From the NCBI GenBank assembly GCA_018676385.1, contig JABHEX010000280.1:1-17704 (forward strand): a DNA stretch of 17,704 nucleotides, read 5' to 3'. How positions within the stretch are numbered: the stretch's first letter is position 1; the number at the start of each line of letters is the position of its first letter. The translations under genes and the position numbers were made by a program. The notes beneath the pieces were generated by a model that worked only from the letters and a program-made list of their open reading frames with translations, made no database searches and had not been told where the DNA came from. Positions 1-6,241 of this stretch are shown here, piece by piece. The DNA comes from Akkermansiaceae bacterium. GTDB taxonomy: Bacteria; Verrucomicrobiota; Verrucomicrobiia; Verrucomicrobiales; Akkermansiaceae.

Positions 1-2
1 CC

Positions 3-203
3 TATCCAGAATACTGTGGCTGTAATGCCTCGGCGCCATTTGTGTCCAAACGTTTTCCATGGGTCTGGCTGCTCCACCATGATTCGAGCTTTGGGTGGTG
101 CTTGGAAGGGGCAGACGATATCAGCAATGGCGGATCGGCGATTAGCAATGAAATGCTTGTGGATACTAACAGCACGTGCATCCACGTCGAATTCATCACC
201 TAA
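3..203 (+). CDS. 3' end of an unidentified protein, cut by the left edge
   Basis: A reading frame is open from base 3 to the TAA at 201-203, giving 66 C-terminal residues with no start codon in the window. The translation is rich in aromatic residues, Cys and Gly and contains the stretch FPWVWLLHHDSSFGW. Short W/F/G-rich C-terminal repeats with a 'FPW...W' flavour occur in some large secreted Verrucomicrobia proteins; that link is a memory-based impression, not a domain match. Two other frames are also open across this piece (plus-strand frame 1 and the minus strand), so openness alone does not prove coding. I prefer this frame because of its amino-acid composition and because it ends cleanly before AT-rich noncoding DNA. 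Function unknown. Confidence 0.35.
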   Translation, partial: YPEYCGCNASAPFVSKRFPWVWLLHHDSSFGWCLEGADDISNGGSAISNEMLVDTNSTCIHVEFIT

Positions 204-465
204 CGGTATGTGGCTGGCCCATGTCGTTGAGTAGAGGATGTACAGGCCAATCGACAAATGCAGAGTGATTCGCATGATTGATTTTTGGGATGTGTAAGGG
301 GAAGTCACAGAAGTATGACGGTTGCGTATATTTCAGTTTGGCAAATATTTCAGACAGATCAAGGATTTTTTTGAAAAACAGATGCAAATAATAAATTTGC
401 AATGTATATACAAAAATAATTCATGTAGCACAAGTATAAAATCTCGAGGGCTGGCAAGTGGATAG

Positions 466-729
466 AGGGGGGTGGCGGGGGGTGGCTATTGCCTGCAGCG
501 TAACACTAATCAAGTGCAGGTGATCTGGTTTTCAGGTAAACTGGAGCGTTAATCTGTTATCTATGAGCGGGTTGCTCTTAATGACGGCTATGATTCGCGT
601 CAAAGTTCTAATTGGCAACCGTGGTTGGCTGCCCCAGTTCAGGGTTGTTATCATCGCTATCTGTTTACAGACGAACGCGCATCTTACTCGGCGGATATTG
701 GATCGTTTCGTAGAGGTGATCGTGCCTAA
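466..729 (+). pseudogene. possible gene remnant with an in-frame TAA
   Basis: In the frame starting at 466 the translation runs to the TAA at 727-729 and is interrupted once, by TAA at 550-552. The second half (553-726) reads as plausible protein, with stretches such as VALNDGYDSRQSSNWQPWLA and YLFTDERASYSADIGSFRRG. The half before the stop includes the fragment QVQVIWFSGKLER. There is no sensible start codon, because a TAG lies immediately upstream at 463-465. The composition is more protein-like than the AT-rich flanks, which suggests a decayed gene or domain, but the fragment is short and I do not recognise the family. An overlapping frame (563-745) also has an ATG and is open for 60 codons, so chance remains possible. 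Confidence 0.25.
467..486. repeat. G-rich 10-bp perfect tandem duplication
   Basis: The decamer GGGGGGTGGC occurs twice in direct succession inside otherwise AT-rich DNA. Two runs of six G and two GG pairs on one strand could form a two-tetrad or bulged G-quadruplex. The repeat is directly visible; any function is inference. Confidence 0.7.
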
Positions 730-1034
730 GGCATTTAAATTTTAGGCATGGGGCAAACTAAAGTTATTTTAAAATAATGAGACCTCTTTTGTTTTATTTT
801 AAAAAATGTTAGAACGTATAAGTATTTTGAATCTGTAATTAAACGTAATAGCTCGTTTAATAAGGGTTTCTTAATGATACCTCCAATTTGTGTCGTATCA
901 ATTGTGTTCCGTTTACGTCGGAACATAGCTTGCAGTGCTATGACTGATCCAATAAGCTCCCATATACAGGTTGGTTTTATGGCGAAATTGAATAATATTC
1001 AACCGACCACGTGACATCATTTCTTAATGATTTC

Positions 1035-1067
1035 AAAAAAATATCGGTCACACAGCCAAAGCTGTGT
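1035..1067 (-). terminator. candidate intrinsic terminator of ychF
   Basis: A 7-bp perfect stem (ACACAGC/GCTGTGT) with a 4-nt loop lies at 1050-1067, about 40 nt beyond the ychF stop codon. On the minus strand it is followed, after an 8-nt gap, by seven T (A tract at 1035-1041). The gap is longer than in a classical hairpin-T-tract terminator, so this is only a candidate. Confidence 0.4.
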
Positions 1068-1107
1068 TAATTGATAAGAGTTTGCTGGGTGATTGGCAGA
1101 GTATGAA

Positions 1108-2223
1108 TCAGACATTGAAGCGGAATTCTACCACATCGCCATCTTTGACTTCGTATTCTTTGCCCTCAATGCGCAACTTACCGGCTTCACGGGCAGCCGT
1201 TTTAGAGCCTGCTGTGACAAGGTCATCGTATGCGACAACCTCTGCAGCAATGAACCCACGCTCAAAGTCTCCGTGGATGACTCCTGCTGCCGCGGGGGCC
1301 TTGTCGCCGTGGCGGATGGTCCATGCGCGGGTTTCTTTTTCGCCGCTCGTGATATAGGTGCGCAGACCAAGCAGGTGATAAACGGCACGGATCAATGTGG
1401 AGACACCAGAGTCAGAAATCCCCATGTCTGCGAGAAACTCGATGGCCTCATCGGGGTCGAGTTCGACGAGCTCCTCTTCAATACGTGCTGAAATGACGAT
1501 TGCCTCAGCATCGTGAGATGCAGCAGCGTATTCGCGGACCTTGGTAACCATGGCATGGCTGTCAGGGTCCTTCTGGGCGTCTGCAAGCTCATCCTCAGCG
1601 ACATTGCAGGCAAAGATGGTACGCTTTGAGGACAGTAGGAAAAAATCGTGGAGAGTAATTCGCTCATCATCGGTTAGTTCCAAGGTGAGAGCGGGTTTGC
1701 CGGCATCGAGGTGAGGCATGATCTTGTCGATCAATTCGACTTCCTTCTTGGATTCTTTGTCGCCGCTTTTGGCTTTTTTAATCCTGGAAAGTCTTCGCTT
1801 TTCCATGGCGGCCATATCGGCGAGAATTAGCTCGGAGTTGATTATCTCAATATCACGAATGGGATCGACGCTGCCGAGTTCGTGGATGATATCGTCGTTG
1901 TTAAAACAACGAACGACCTGCACGATAGCATCTACCTCGCGGATGTTTGCAAGGAATTTGTTGCCTAGTCCAGCTCCCTCTGACGCGCCTTCGACAAGTC
2001 CTGCTATATCGACGAACTCGATGGCTGCGGGGATGATTTTCTGCGTTTTGCTGATTTCACCCAGAATGTTTAATCTGTCATCGGGGACAGTGACCACTCC
2101 TACGTTTGGATCAATGGTGCAGAATGGATAATTGGCTGCCTCTGCATTACGAGTGCGAGTGACTGCGTTGAAGAGTGTCGATTTTCCGACATTTGGGAGA
2201 CCTACAATTCCTGCCTTGAGCAT
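1108..2223 (-). CDS. ychF: redox-regulated/ribosome-binding P-loop ATPase YchF (Obg family, OLA1-type)
   Basis: The 371-residue product matches the usual YchF length (about 363). It has the Walker A/G1 motif GLPNVGKS at residues 8-15, the DxxG switch DIAG at 72-75, the family-specific NVAE in place of the GTPase NKxD motif at about 207-210, and a C-terminal TGS domain from about 288 to the closing residues VEFRFNV. YchF proteins are Obg-family P-loop NTPases that prefer ATP and bind ribosomes; they are linked to stress responses and translation. I place the start at the ATG at 2223, giving MLKAGIVG as in homologues. An in-frame codon at 2259 would add 12 residues with no counterpart in the family. 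No Shine-Dalgarno motif is visible. The gene diverges from panD across 87 bp. Confidence 0.97.
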   Translation of the reverse strand: MLKAGIVGLPNVGKSTLFNAVTRTRNAEAANYPFCTIDPNVGVVTVPDDRLNILGEISKTQKIIPAAIEFVDIAGLVEGASEGAGLGNKFLANIREVDAIVQVVRCFNNDDIIHELGSVDPIRDIEIINSELILADMAAMEKRRLSRIKKAKSGDKESKKEVELIDKIMPHLDAGKPALTLELTDDERITLHDFFLLSSKRTIFACNVAEDELADAQKDPDSHAMVTKVREYAAASHDAEAIVISARIEEELVELDPDEAIEFLADMGISDSGVSTLIRAVYHLLGLRTYITSGEKETRAWTIRHGDKAPAAAGVIHGDFERGFIAAEVVAYDDLVTAGSKTAAREAGKLRIEGKEYEVKDGDVVEFRFNV

Positions 2224-2268
2224 GAGGCGGGAAGCTACGGGGAAAATAAATAATTGCAATTTGTAAAT

Positions 2269-2296
2269 TTGAAATTTGACCTTGTGGCCTTATGAC
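2269..2296 (+). promoter_or_regulatory. weak candidate promoter for panD
   Basis: TTGAAA (5 of 6 to the -35 consensus) at 2269-2274 is followed after 16 nt by TATGAC (4 of 6 to the -10 consensus) at 2291-2296, about 15 nt before the panD ATG. It sits in the ychF-panD divergent gap, which also shows AATTTG-like short repeats. A sigma-70-like consensus is assumed and no experimental support is available. Confidence 0.25.
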
Positions 2297-2310
2297 GCTT
2301 GCTTGCGCCC

Positions 2311-2658
2311 ATGCAGCACGTGCTCTTAAAATCAAAAATTCATCGCGCCTGCGTCACTGTAGCTGACGTGGAATACGAAGGTAGTATCGAAATCCCCTCA
2401 GATCTCATGGAGGCAGCCGGGCTATGGGAGGGGGAGCGAGTTCTGGTAACATCCGCATCTAAGGGGGGGCGACTGGAAACATATGCCCAGGCGGGTGAGG
2501 CAGGTACGGGCAAGATCATTATGAATGGCGGAGCCGCCCACGTGATAAAGGCGGGGGAGCGCATAACCATTATGGCATTTGCTATTTCATCGAATCCTAT
2601 TTTACCTAAAAAGGTGGTCTGTAACGATAGCAATGAGATCATTCGCCGCACGAGCTGA
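2311..2658 (+). CDS. panD: aspartate 1-decarboxylase PanD (pyruvoyl enzyme precursor)
   Basis: PanD converts L-aspartate to beta-alanine and CO2 for pantothenate and coenzyme A synthesis. The proenzyme self-cleaves to create an N-terminal pyruvoyl group. With the start at the ATG at 2311 the product is 115 residues and matches canonical numbering: Lys9 in SKIHR, and the Gly24-Ser25 self-cleavage site in VEYEGS. The Arg and Tyr of RLETYA match Arg54/Tyr58 of the E. coli enzyme, and the NGGAAH segment follows. This numbering is why I reject the in-frame TTG at 2299. The C-terminus (NDSNEIIRRTS) corresponds to the conserved DNEM-type ending. It leads a run of plus-strand genes, with secG 81 bp downstream. 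Confidence 0.96.
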   Translation: MQHVLLKSKIHRACVTVADVEYEGSIEIPSDLMEAAGLWEGERVLVTSASKGGRLETYAQAGEAGTGKIIMNGGAAHVIKAGERITIMAFAISSNPILPKKVVCNDSNEIIRRTS

Positions 2659-2739
2659 TTTTATTGACAACAAAAGAACCCCAAATCAGACAAATCGCGT
2701 CTTTACAAGCGACTAGCACTTCACCATATTTCCGCGCTC

Positions 2740-3231
2740 ATGACACCGATCTTAGCTGCCGACTGGCTCAATATCTCAATCAATCTCCTTTTGGTGATCC
2801 ACGTGATCGTCTGCCTTTTACTTGCCCTCGTTGTGCTAATGCAACGTCCCAAACAAGAGGGACTAGGCGCTGCCTTTGGTGGCGGCCTCACCGACCAGGC
2901 GTTTGGCGCTCAAACAACGAACGTGCTACAGAAAGGGACCGTATATCTCGGAACACTGTTTTTCGTGATCACTCTGGTGCTCGCCATATTGATTGGTAAG
3001 CAACAGGCCAGTGATCCAAGCATGGCTGAAGACGACAAGCAAACACAGGAAGAAGTTGAAGAGCCAGCCACTGACAACCTTGAGGGCAAGAAGCCAGAGG
3101 TTAACGTGCCAGTAATTCCGGCTACACCATTAGAAAAGCCAACCCAGCCAGAAAAGCCAGCTCCTCTCAGTGGTGATAAACCCACTCAGGAACAGCCTGT
3201 GAAGGCTCCTGTCTCTGGCGACGGCCAGTAG
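2740..3231 (+). CDS. secG: SecG subunit of the SecYEG translocon with long Pro/Glu/Lys-rich tail
   Basis: SecG is a small inner-membrane subunit that stimulates SecYEG-dependent protein export. The 163-residue product has two membrane helices at about 13-34 and 66-86. Between them is the diagnostic loop MQRPKQEGLGAAFGGG (34-49), followed by a Gly/Gln/Thr-rich segment. Residues 87-163 form an acidic then Pro/Lys/Gln-rich low-complexity tail with repeated 'EKP' and 'PTQ' units. This makes it longer than the roughly 75-110 residues typical of the family. In the known SecG topology both termini face the periplasm, so the tail is predicted to be periplasmic. The rhomboid gene starts 7 nt after its stop. 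Confidence 0.93.
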   Translation: MTPILAADWLNISINLLLVIHVIVCLLLALVVLMQRPKQEGLGAAFGGGLTDQAFGAQTTNVLQKGTVYLGTLFFVITLVLAILIGKQQASDPSMAEDDKQTQEEVEEPATDNLEGKKPEVNVPVIPATPLEKPTQPEKPAPLSGDKPTQEQPVKAPVSGDGQ

Positions 3232-3238
3232 TTACCCC

Positions 3239-4501
3239 GTGAATGGCTCATCCAACTCTGAGGGTTCGGTTCATGCGGCCGATGATCAACCAGAGTGGGC
3301 GCTATTTACAAGTATGCCTGAAAAGCCGGTTGAGGCGGTCGAGTCGGATTTTGGATTTATTGATAGTAAAGGTGTTGCCTCCACCGCTTCATGTGTGAAT
3401 GATCTTGTCGAAAAGATCGGCAAATCTCGTGAGTCTGTTGATCTTGTTTGGACGCTTGATTCTGAGCGTATGCAGGTGCCCGAGGAGGTGCCGGCACTCA
3501 ATAAGGTGATTTTAAATCGCCGAAAAAAATTTGCTGAGCGAGACATCAGCGATGGTATTCGTATGGGGTTAGTTTTTGGCTCAATGCTCATTTACACGCT
3601 TTATGCGGTTTGGAGCAATGGAGCTAAAACTATTGAGTCATTTTACACCAACCAGCTCACAGGGCTGTCTGCATTACTCTTTTTTATCTTTGGACTTCTG
3701 CCATTGTATGAAGGCTGCAAACTACGACGATATCTAGCAAGAATAGATGTATCAAGTATTCAGGGTGAGATTCCAGATGCACGATTTGATGTATGGCTGC
3801 GTCGCCAATCGATACCGGTAACTTGGATTTTGCTGGCGTGTCTGTTGGCAGTGGGTCTTGTGCAGCTTTATATCGATCGAGGATCTGGCGATATTTCTAC
3901 ATCCATTCAGCAAGCTGGACAGTTAAAAAAAGAGGGTATTAAACTCCCTGATATCGATGATGCCCATGCATGGTGGCGTGTCCTCACTGGTGGTGTGCTA
4001 CATGGTAACCCAATCCATTTTTTAATGAACGCAGTGGGGATTCTTTACCTAGGCAGGCGGACTGAGGCACTGGCAAGTTGGCCACACATGTTGATTGTAT
4101 TTGTATCTGCAATGTGGGTTGGAGGGATTGCCAGCGCAAAGCTTTTGCCAGCTGATCCTGCTGTTGGTGCATCTGGCGGGCTAATGGGATTGTTGGGTTT
4201 CCTTATTATATACGAGGGGCTGCATCGTAGGTTGGTTCCACGTTCCGTTCGCCGTCGTTTATTTGCAGGTGTTGCGCTCATGGCGGTCATGGGATTTCTC
4301 GGTATGAGTTTCATTGATAATGCCGCTCATGCAGGCGGCTTGCTTGCGGGCATGATGTATGCGTGGTTGGTATTTCCGCCATCTTTCACTGCAAGGAGAC
4401 CACGTGTCATGGGCAAAGACAAAGTAGTGGGTGCTGCAGCTGGGCTTGCACTACTGGCTATTTGCGCTCTGGCCTGTAGTAAAATTTTAGGTATCTCCTG
4501 A
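3239..4501 (+). CDS. rhomboid-family intramembrane serine protease with N-terminal cytoplasmic extension
   Basis: Rhomboids cleave membrane proteins within or next to a transmembrane segment, using a Ser-His dyad. The 420-residue product has the conserved HxxxN (H260, N264 in HFLMN), the catalytic serine motif GASGG (S312) and the catalytic histidine in DNAAHAGG (H364). About 105 residues of soluble N-terminal sequence precede two extra predicted membrane helices (about 107-126 and 141-157). Further helices fall at about 191-212, 252-270, 281-303, 311-328, 341-357, 363-381 and 395-413. The start is GTG at 3239; an internal in-frame ATG at residue 26 is an alternative. The 7-nt gap after secG suggests co-transcription. 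The substrate cannot be told from sequence. Confidence 0.9.
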   Translation: MNGSSNSEGSVHAADDQPEWALFTSMPEKPVEAVESDFGFIDSKGVASTASCVNDLVEKIGKSRESVDLVWTLDSERMQVPEEVPALNKVILNRRKKFAERDISDGIRMGLVFGSMLIYTLYAVWSNGAKTIESFYTNQLTGLSALLFFIFGLLPLYEGCKLRRYLARIDVSSIQGEIPDARFDVWLRRQSIPVTWILLACLLAVGLVQLYIDRGSGDISTSIQQAGQLKKEGIKLPDIDDAHAWWRVLTGGVLHGNPIHFLMNAVGILYLGRRTEALASWPHMLIVFVSAMWVGGIASAKLLPADPAVGASGGLMGLLGFLIIYEGLHRRLVPRSVRRRLFAGVALMAVMGFLGMSFIDNAAHAGGLLAGMMYAWLVFPPSFTARRPRVMGKDKVVGAAAGLALLAICALACSKILGIS

Positions 4502-4685
4502 GTCAGGTATTCTACACGTGGGCTTGTCAAATCGAGTTACTGTGTCAATAAACAAGAAGAAATTCATGAACGTTATTTTTATTAAAATATGTTCACACTT
4601 CAGGTGCTGCCGCCGACAGCGCCATGAACCTAATGATTGATATGATAAAAATCTACACGCGAGGTTATATTCAGTATGCAATACG

Positions 4686-5357
4686 ATGAATGACCGATCA
4701 GAAATAAGAGGAGCTTGGAGGCAGTGGTTAGGTGGTAAAATAGTTGCCTTTCTCATGCGTTTGGTGGGGTGTACTCTGCGATATGAATTGCAGGATTTAA
4801 CGGGCCAAAAAATGAAGGCAAGACCCGGCGCTCCTGTGATTTGGATTTTTTGGCATAATTGTTTGTTTTGCGCTCCTCTAACCAAGAAGCGATTTAGTGG
4901 CACTGCACCCGCCACTGCGCTTGCCAGTGCCAGCCGTGATGGAGCCATCATAGAGTCAATGGTAACGAGTTTTGGTGTTAAGACAGTAAGAGGGTCCAGT
5001 TCGCGTCGCGGAGTGGCAGCACTGATAGCTCTCAAAAAAGCTCTCGCAGCAGGGGAGCACTTATTTATTACTCCCGATGGTCCCCGTGGCCCGCGCTATC
5101 ACCTACAACCTGGTGTGGTGAAGCTGGCGCAGTCGTCTGGCGCGCCAATTGTTCCAGTTAGATTCCACCACTCATCGAGCTGGCGACTAAAAAGTTGGGA
5201 CAGGTTTCATATTCCCAAGCCCTTTGGCAAAGTGGTCATTAATATTAGCGATGCAATTCATATACCTTCAAAAATAGACAAAAATGATTTTGAAACTTAT
5301 CGCAAAAAAGTTGAGGATGCGCTTAGGAACGGTGTCGATGATGCCTCTAACAAATAA
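4686..5357 (+). CDS. DUF374-type lysophospholipid/lipid A acyltransferase-like protein
   Basis: The 223-residue product has the hallmarks of the DUF374 family within the LPLAT superfamily: FWHN (55-58, putative catalytic His57), SRDGAIIE (83-90), VRGSSSRRG (101-109), ITPDGPRGP (128-136), then VPVRF and SSWRLKSWDRFHIPKPFG. Family members are thought to transfer acyl chains to lipid precursors at the inner membrane. Which lipid is acylated here cannot be read from the sequence. A hydrophobic N-terminal segment (about 15-29) may bind the membrane. The ATG at 4686 follows a 184-bp gap after the rhomboid gene; no Shine-Dalgarno is clear. folD starts 8 nt after its stop, so the two are probably co-transcribed. 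Confidence 0.85.
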   Translation: MNDRSEIRGAWRQWLGGKIVAFLMRLVGCTLRYELQDLTGQKMKARPGAPVIWIFWHNCLFCAPLTKKRFSGTAPATALASASRDGAIIESMVTSFGVKTVRGSSSRRGVAALIALKKALAAGEHLFITPDGPRGPRYHLQPGVVKLAQSSGAPIVPVRFHHSSSWRLKSWDRFHIPKPFGKVVINISDAIHIPSKIDKNDFETYRKKVEDALRNGVDDASNK

Positions 5358-5365
5358 AAGTATTC

Positions 5366-6241
5366 ATGAGTAAAATAATCGATGGCAAGGCAGTAGCCGA
5401 AAAAGTTTTAGCTGAATGTGGTCAGCAAATTGAGCATTTGAAAAATCAGGGCCTGACTCCTGGTCTCGCCGTGGTGCTGGTTGGTGAGGATCCTGCGTCG
5501 AAAGTTTACGTTGGTTCTAAGGTTCGTAAGTGCGCCGAACTTGGGCTGCATTCACGTAAGATCGAATTGCCAGTAGACGCCACTCAAGAGGATGTGCTTA
5601 CCGTAGTGAAGGAATTGAATGCAGACGACCAAATTCATGGCATTCTTGTGCAATCGCCACCACCGCCGCAGATCGATGAGGATGCTATAGTGAGAGCGAT
5701 TGATCCGGCAAAGGATGTTGATGGATTTCATCCGGAAAACGTCGCGAAACTTGCACTCGAGGATGGTTCTGGGTTTGTGCCTTGCACCCCAGCTGGTTGC
5801 ATGCGACTGCTTAAGGAGGCAGGGGTCGAGACATCTGGTGCTGAAGCGGTCGTGCTTGGCCGTAGCATGATTGTAGGAAAACCGATGGCGCTACTGCTAA
5901 TGAGCAAGGAAGGCAATGCCACGGTTACTGTGGCGCACTCACGAACCAGAGAGCTTGCTAATGTGTGCCGTCGCGCAGACATAATCGTCGCCGCTATCGG
6001 GCGCCCAGGCTTTGTCACTGCAGATATGGTCAAGGAGGGTGCCGCCGTCATTGATGTGGGAATCAACCGAGTGGATGACGACAGCGCTAAGCGAGGTTAC
6101 AGAATCGTTGGTGATGTCGATTACGATGCCGTGGCGCCTAAATGCTCAGCGATCACTCCCGTGCCCGGTGGAGTGGGTCCGATGACGATCGCCATGCTGA
6201 TCTCCAATACCGTCAAGGCGGCTGAAGCGGCTAACGCTTAA
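5366..6241 (+). CDS. folD: bifunctional methylenetetrahydrofolate dehydrogenase/cyclohydrolase FolD
   Basis: FolD interconverts 5,10-methylene-, methenyl- and 10-formyl-tetrahydrofolate, supplying one-carbon units for purines and formyl-methionine. The 291-residue length is typical. Visible signatures are YVGSK (Tyr48, catalytic Lys52), GILVQSPPP with Gln96, DVDGFHPEN (Asp119), the NADP-binding GRSMIVGKP (165-173), HSRT (191-194) and the C-terminal PVPGGVGPMT (265-274). The ATG at 5366 lies 8 nt after the acyltransferase stop. The 3' end overlaps the convergent OmpA-like gene by 11 bp, so no separate terminator fits between them. Confidence 0.97.
   Translation: MSKIIDGKAVAEKVLAECGQQIEHLKNQGLTPGLAVVLVGEDPASKVYVGSKVRKCAELGLHSRKIELPVDATQEDVLTVVKELNADDQIHGILVQSPPPPQIDEDAIVRAIDPAKDVDGFHPENVAKLALEDGSGFVPCTPAGCMRLLKEAGVETSGAEAVVLGRSMIVGKPMALLLMSKEGNATVTVAHSRTRELANVCRRADIIVAAIGRPGFVTADMVKEGAAVIDVGINRVDDDSAKRGYRIVGDVDYDAVAPKCSAITPVPGGVGPMTIAMLISNTVKAAEAANA

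Larger units (their letters stand above)
204..1107. other. AT-rich intergenic stretch with inverted repeats, no convincing intact gene
   Basis: About 900 bp separate the partial left-hand gene from the end of ychF. No frame gives a recognisable intact protein. The stretch holds a G-rich tandem 10-bp duplication (467-486) and a possible broken coding frame (466-729). It also holds several inverted repeats: 383-401 (7-bp arms), 764-777 (14-bp perfect AT palindrome), 905-925 (7-bp arms, 7-nt loop), 969-1008 (8-bp arms with one G-U pair around an inner 988-1002 hairpin) and 1050-1067 (7-bp stem, 4-nt loop). The 11-mer TTATTTTAAAA occurs directly repeated at 764-774 and 794-804. A structured RNA or repeat element is possible but cannot be shown from sequence alone. 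Confidence 0.6.

Noticed and set aside
563..745. 60-codon plus-strand frame with an ATG
   Set aside because: It overlaps the more protein-like broken frame at 466-729 and shows no motif or ribosome-binding site.
735..926. 63-codon minus-strand frame, Lys/Ile/Leu-rich
   Set aside because: It lies in AT-rich DNA where chance frames give this composition. No ribosome site or motif is seen, and its start overlaps the 905-925 hairpin.
1093..1491. 132-codon plus-strand frame inside ychF
   Set aside because: It is antisense to the conserved C-terminal half of YchF.
2664..2692. Perfect TTGACA hexamer between panD and secG
   Set aside because: No acceptable -10 box occurs at 15-19 nt spacing, so a promoter is not supported.
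2664..2999. 111-codon frame overlapping the secG start
   Set aside because: It is out of frame with secG, which has clear family motifs, and its translation is Arg/Thr/Pro-rich without structure.
4566..4640. 25-codon possible leader peptide upstream of the acyltransferase
   Set aside because: It has a purine-rich stretch before the ATG, but no regulatory-codon run, terminator/antiterminator pair or motif to support it.
4487..5035. 182-codon minus-strand open frame over the acyltransferase gene
   Set aside because: It is antisense to a well-supported DUF374-type gene and its translation shows no recognisable motif.
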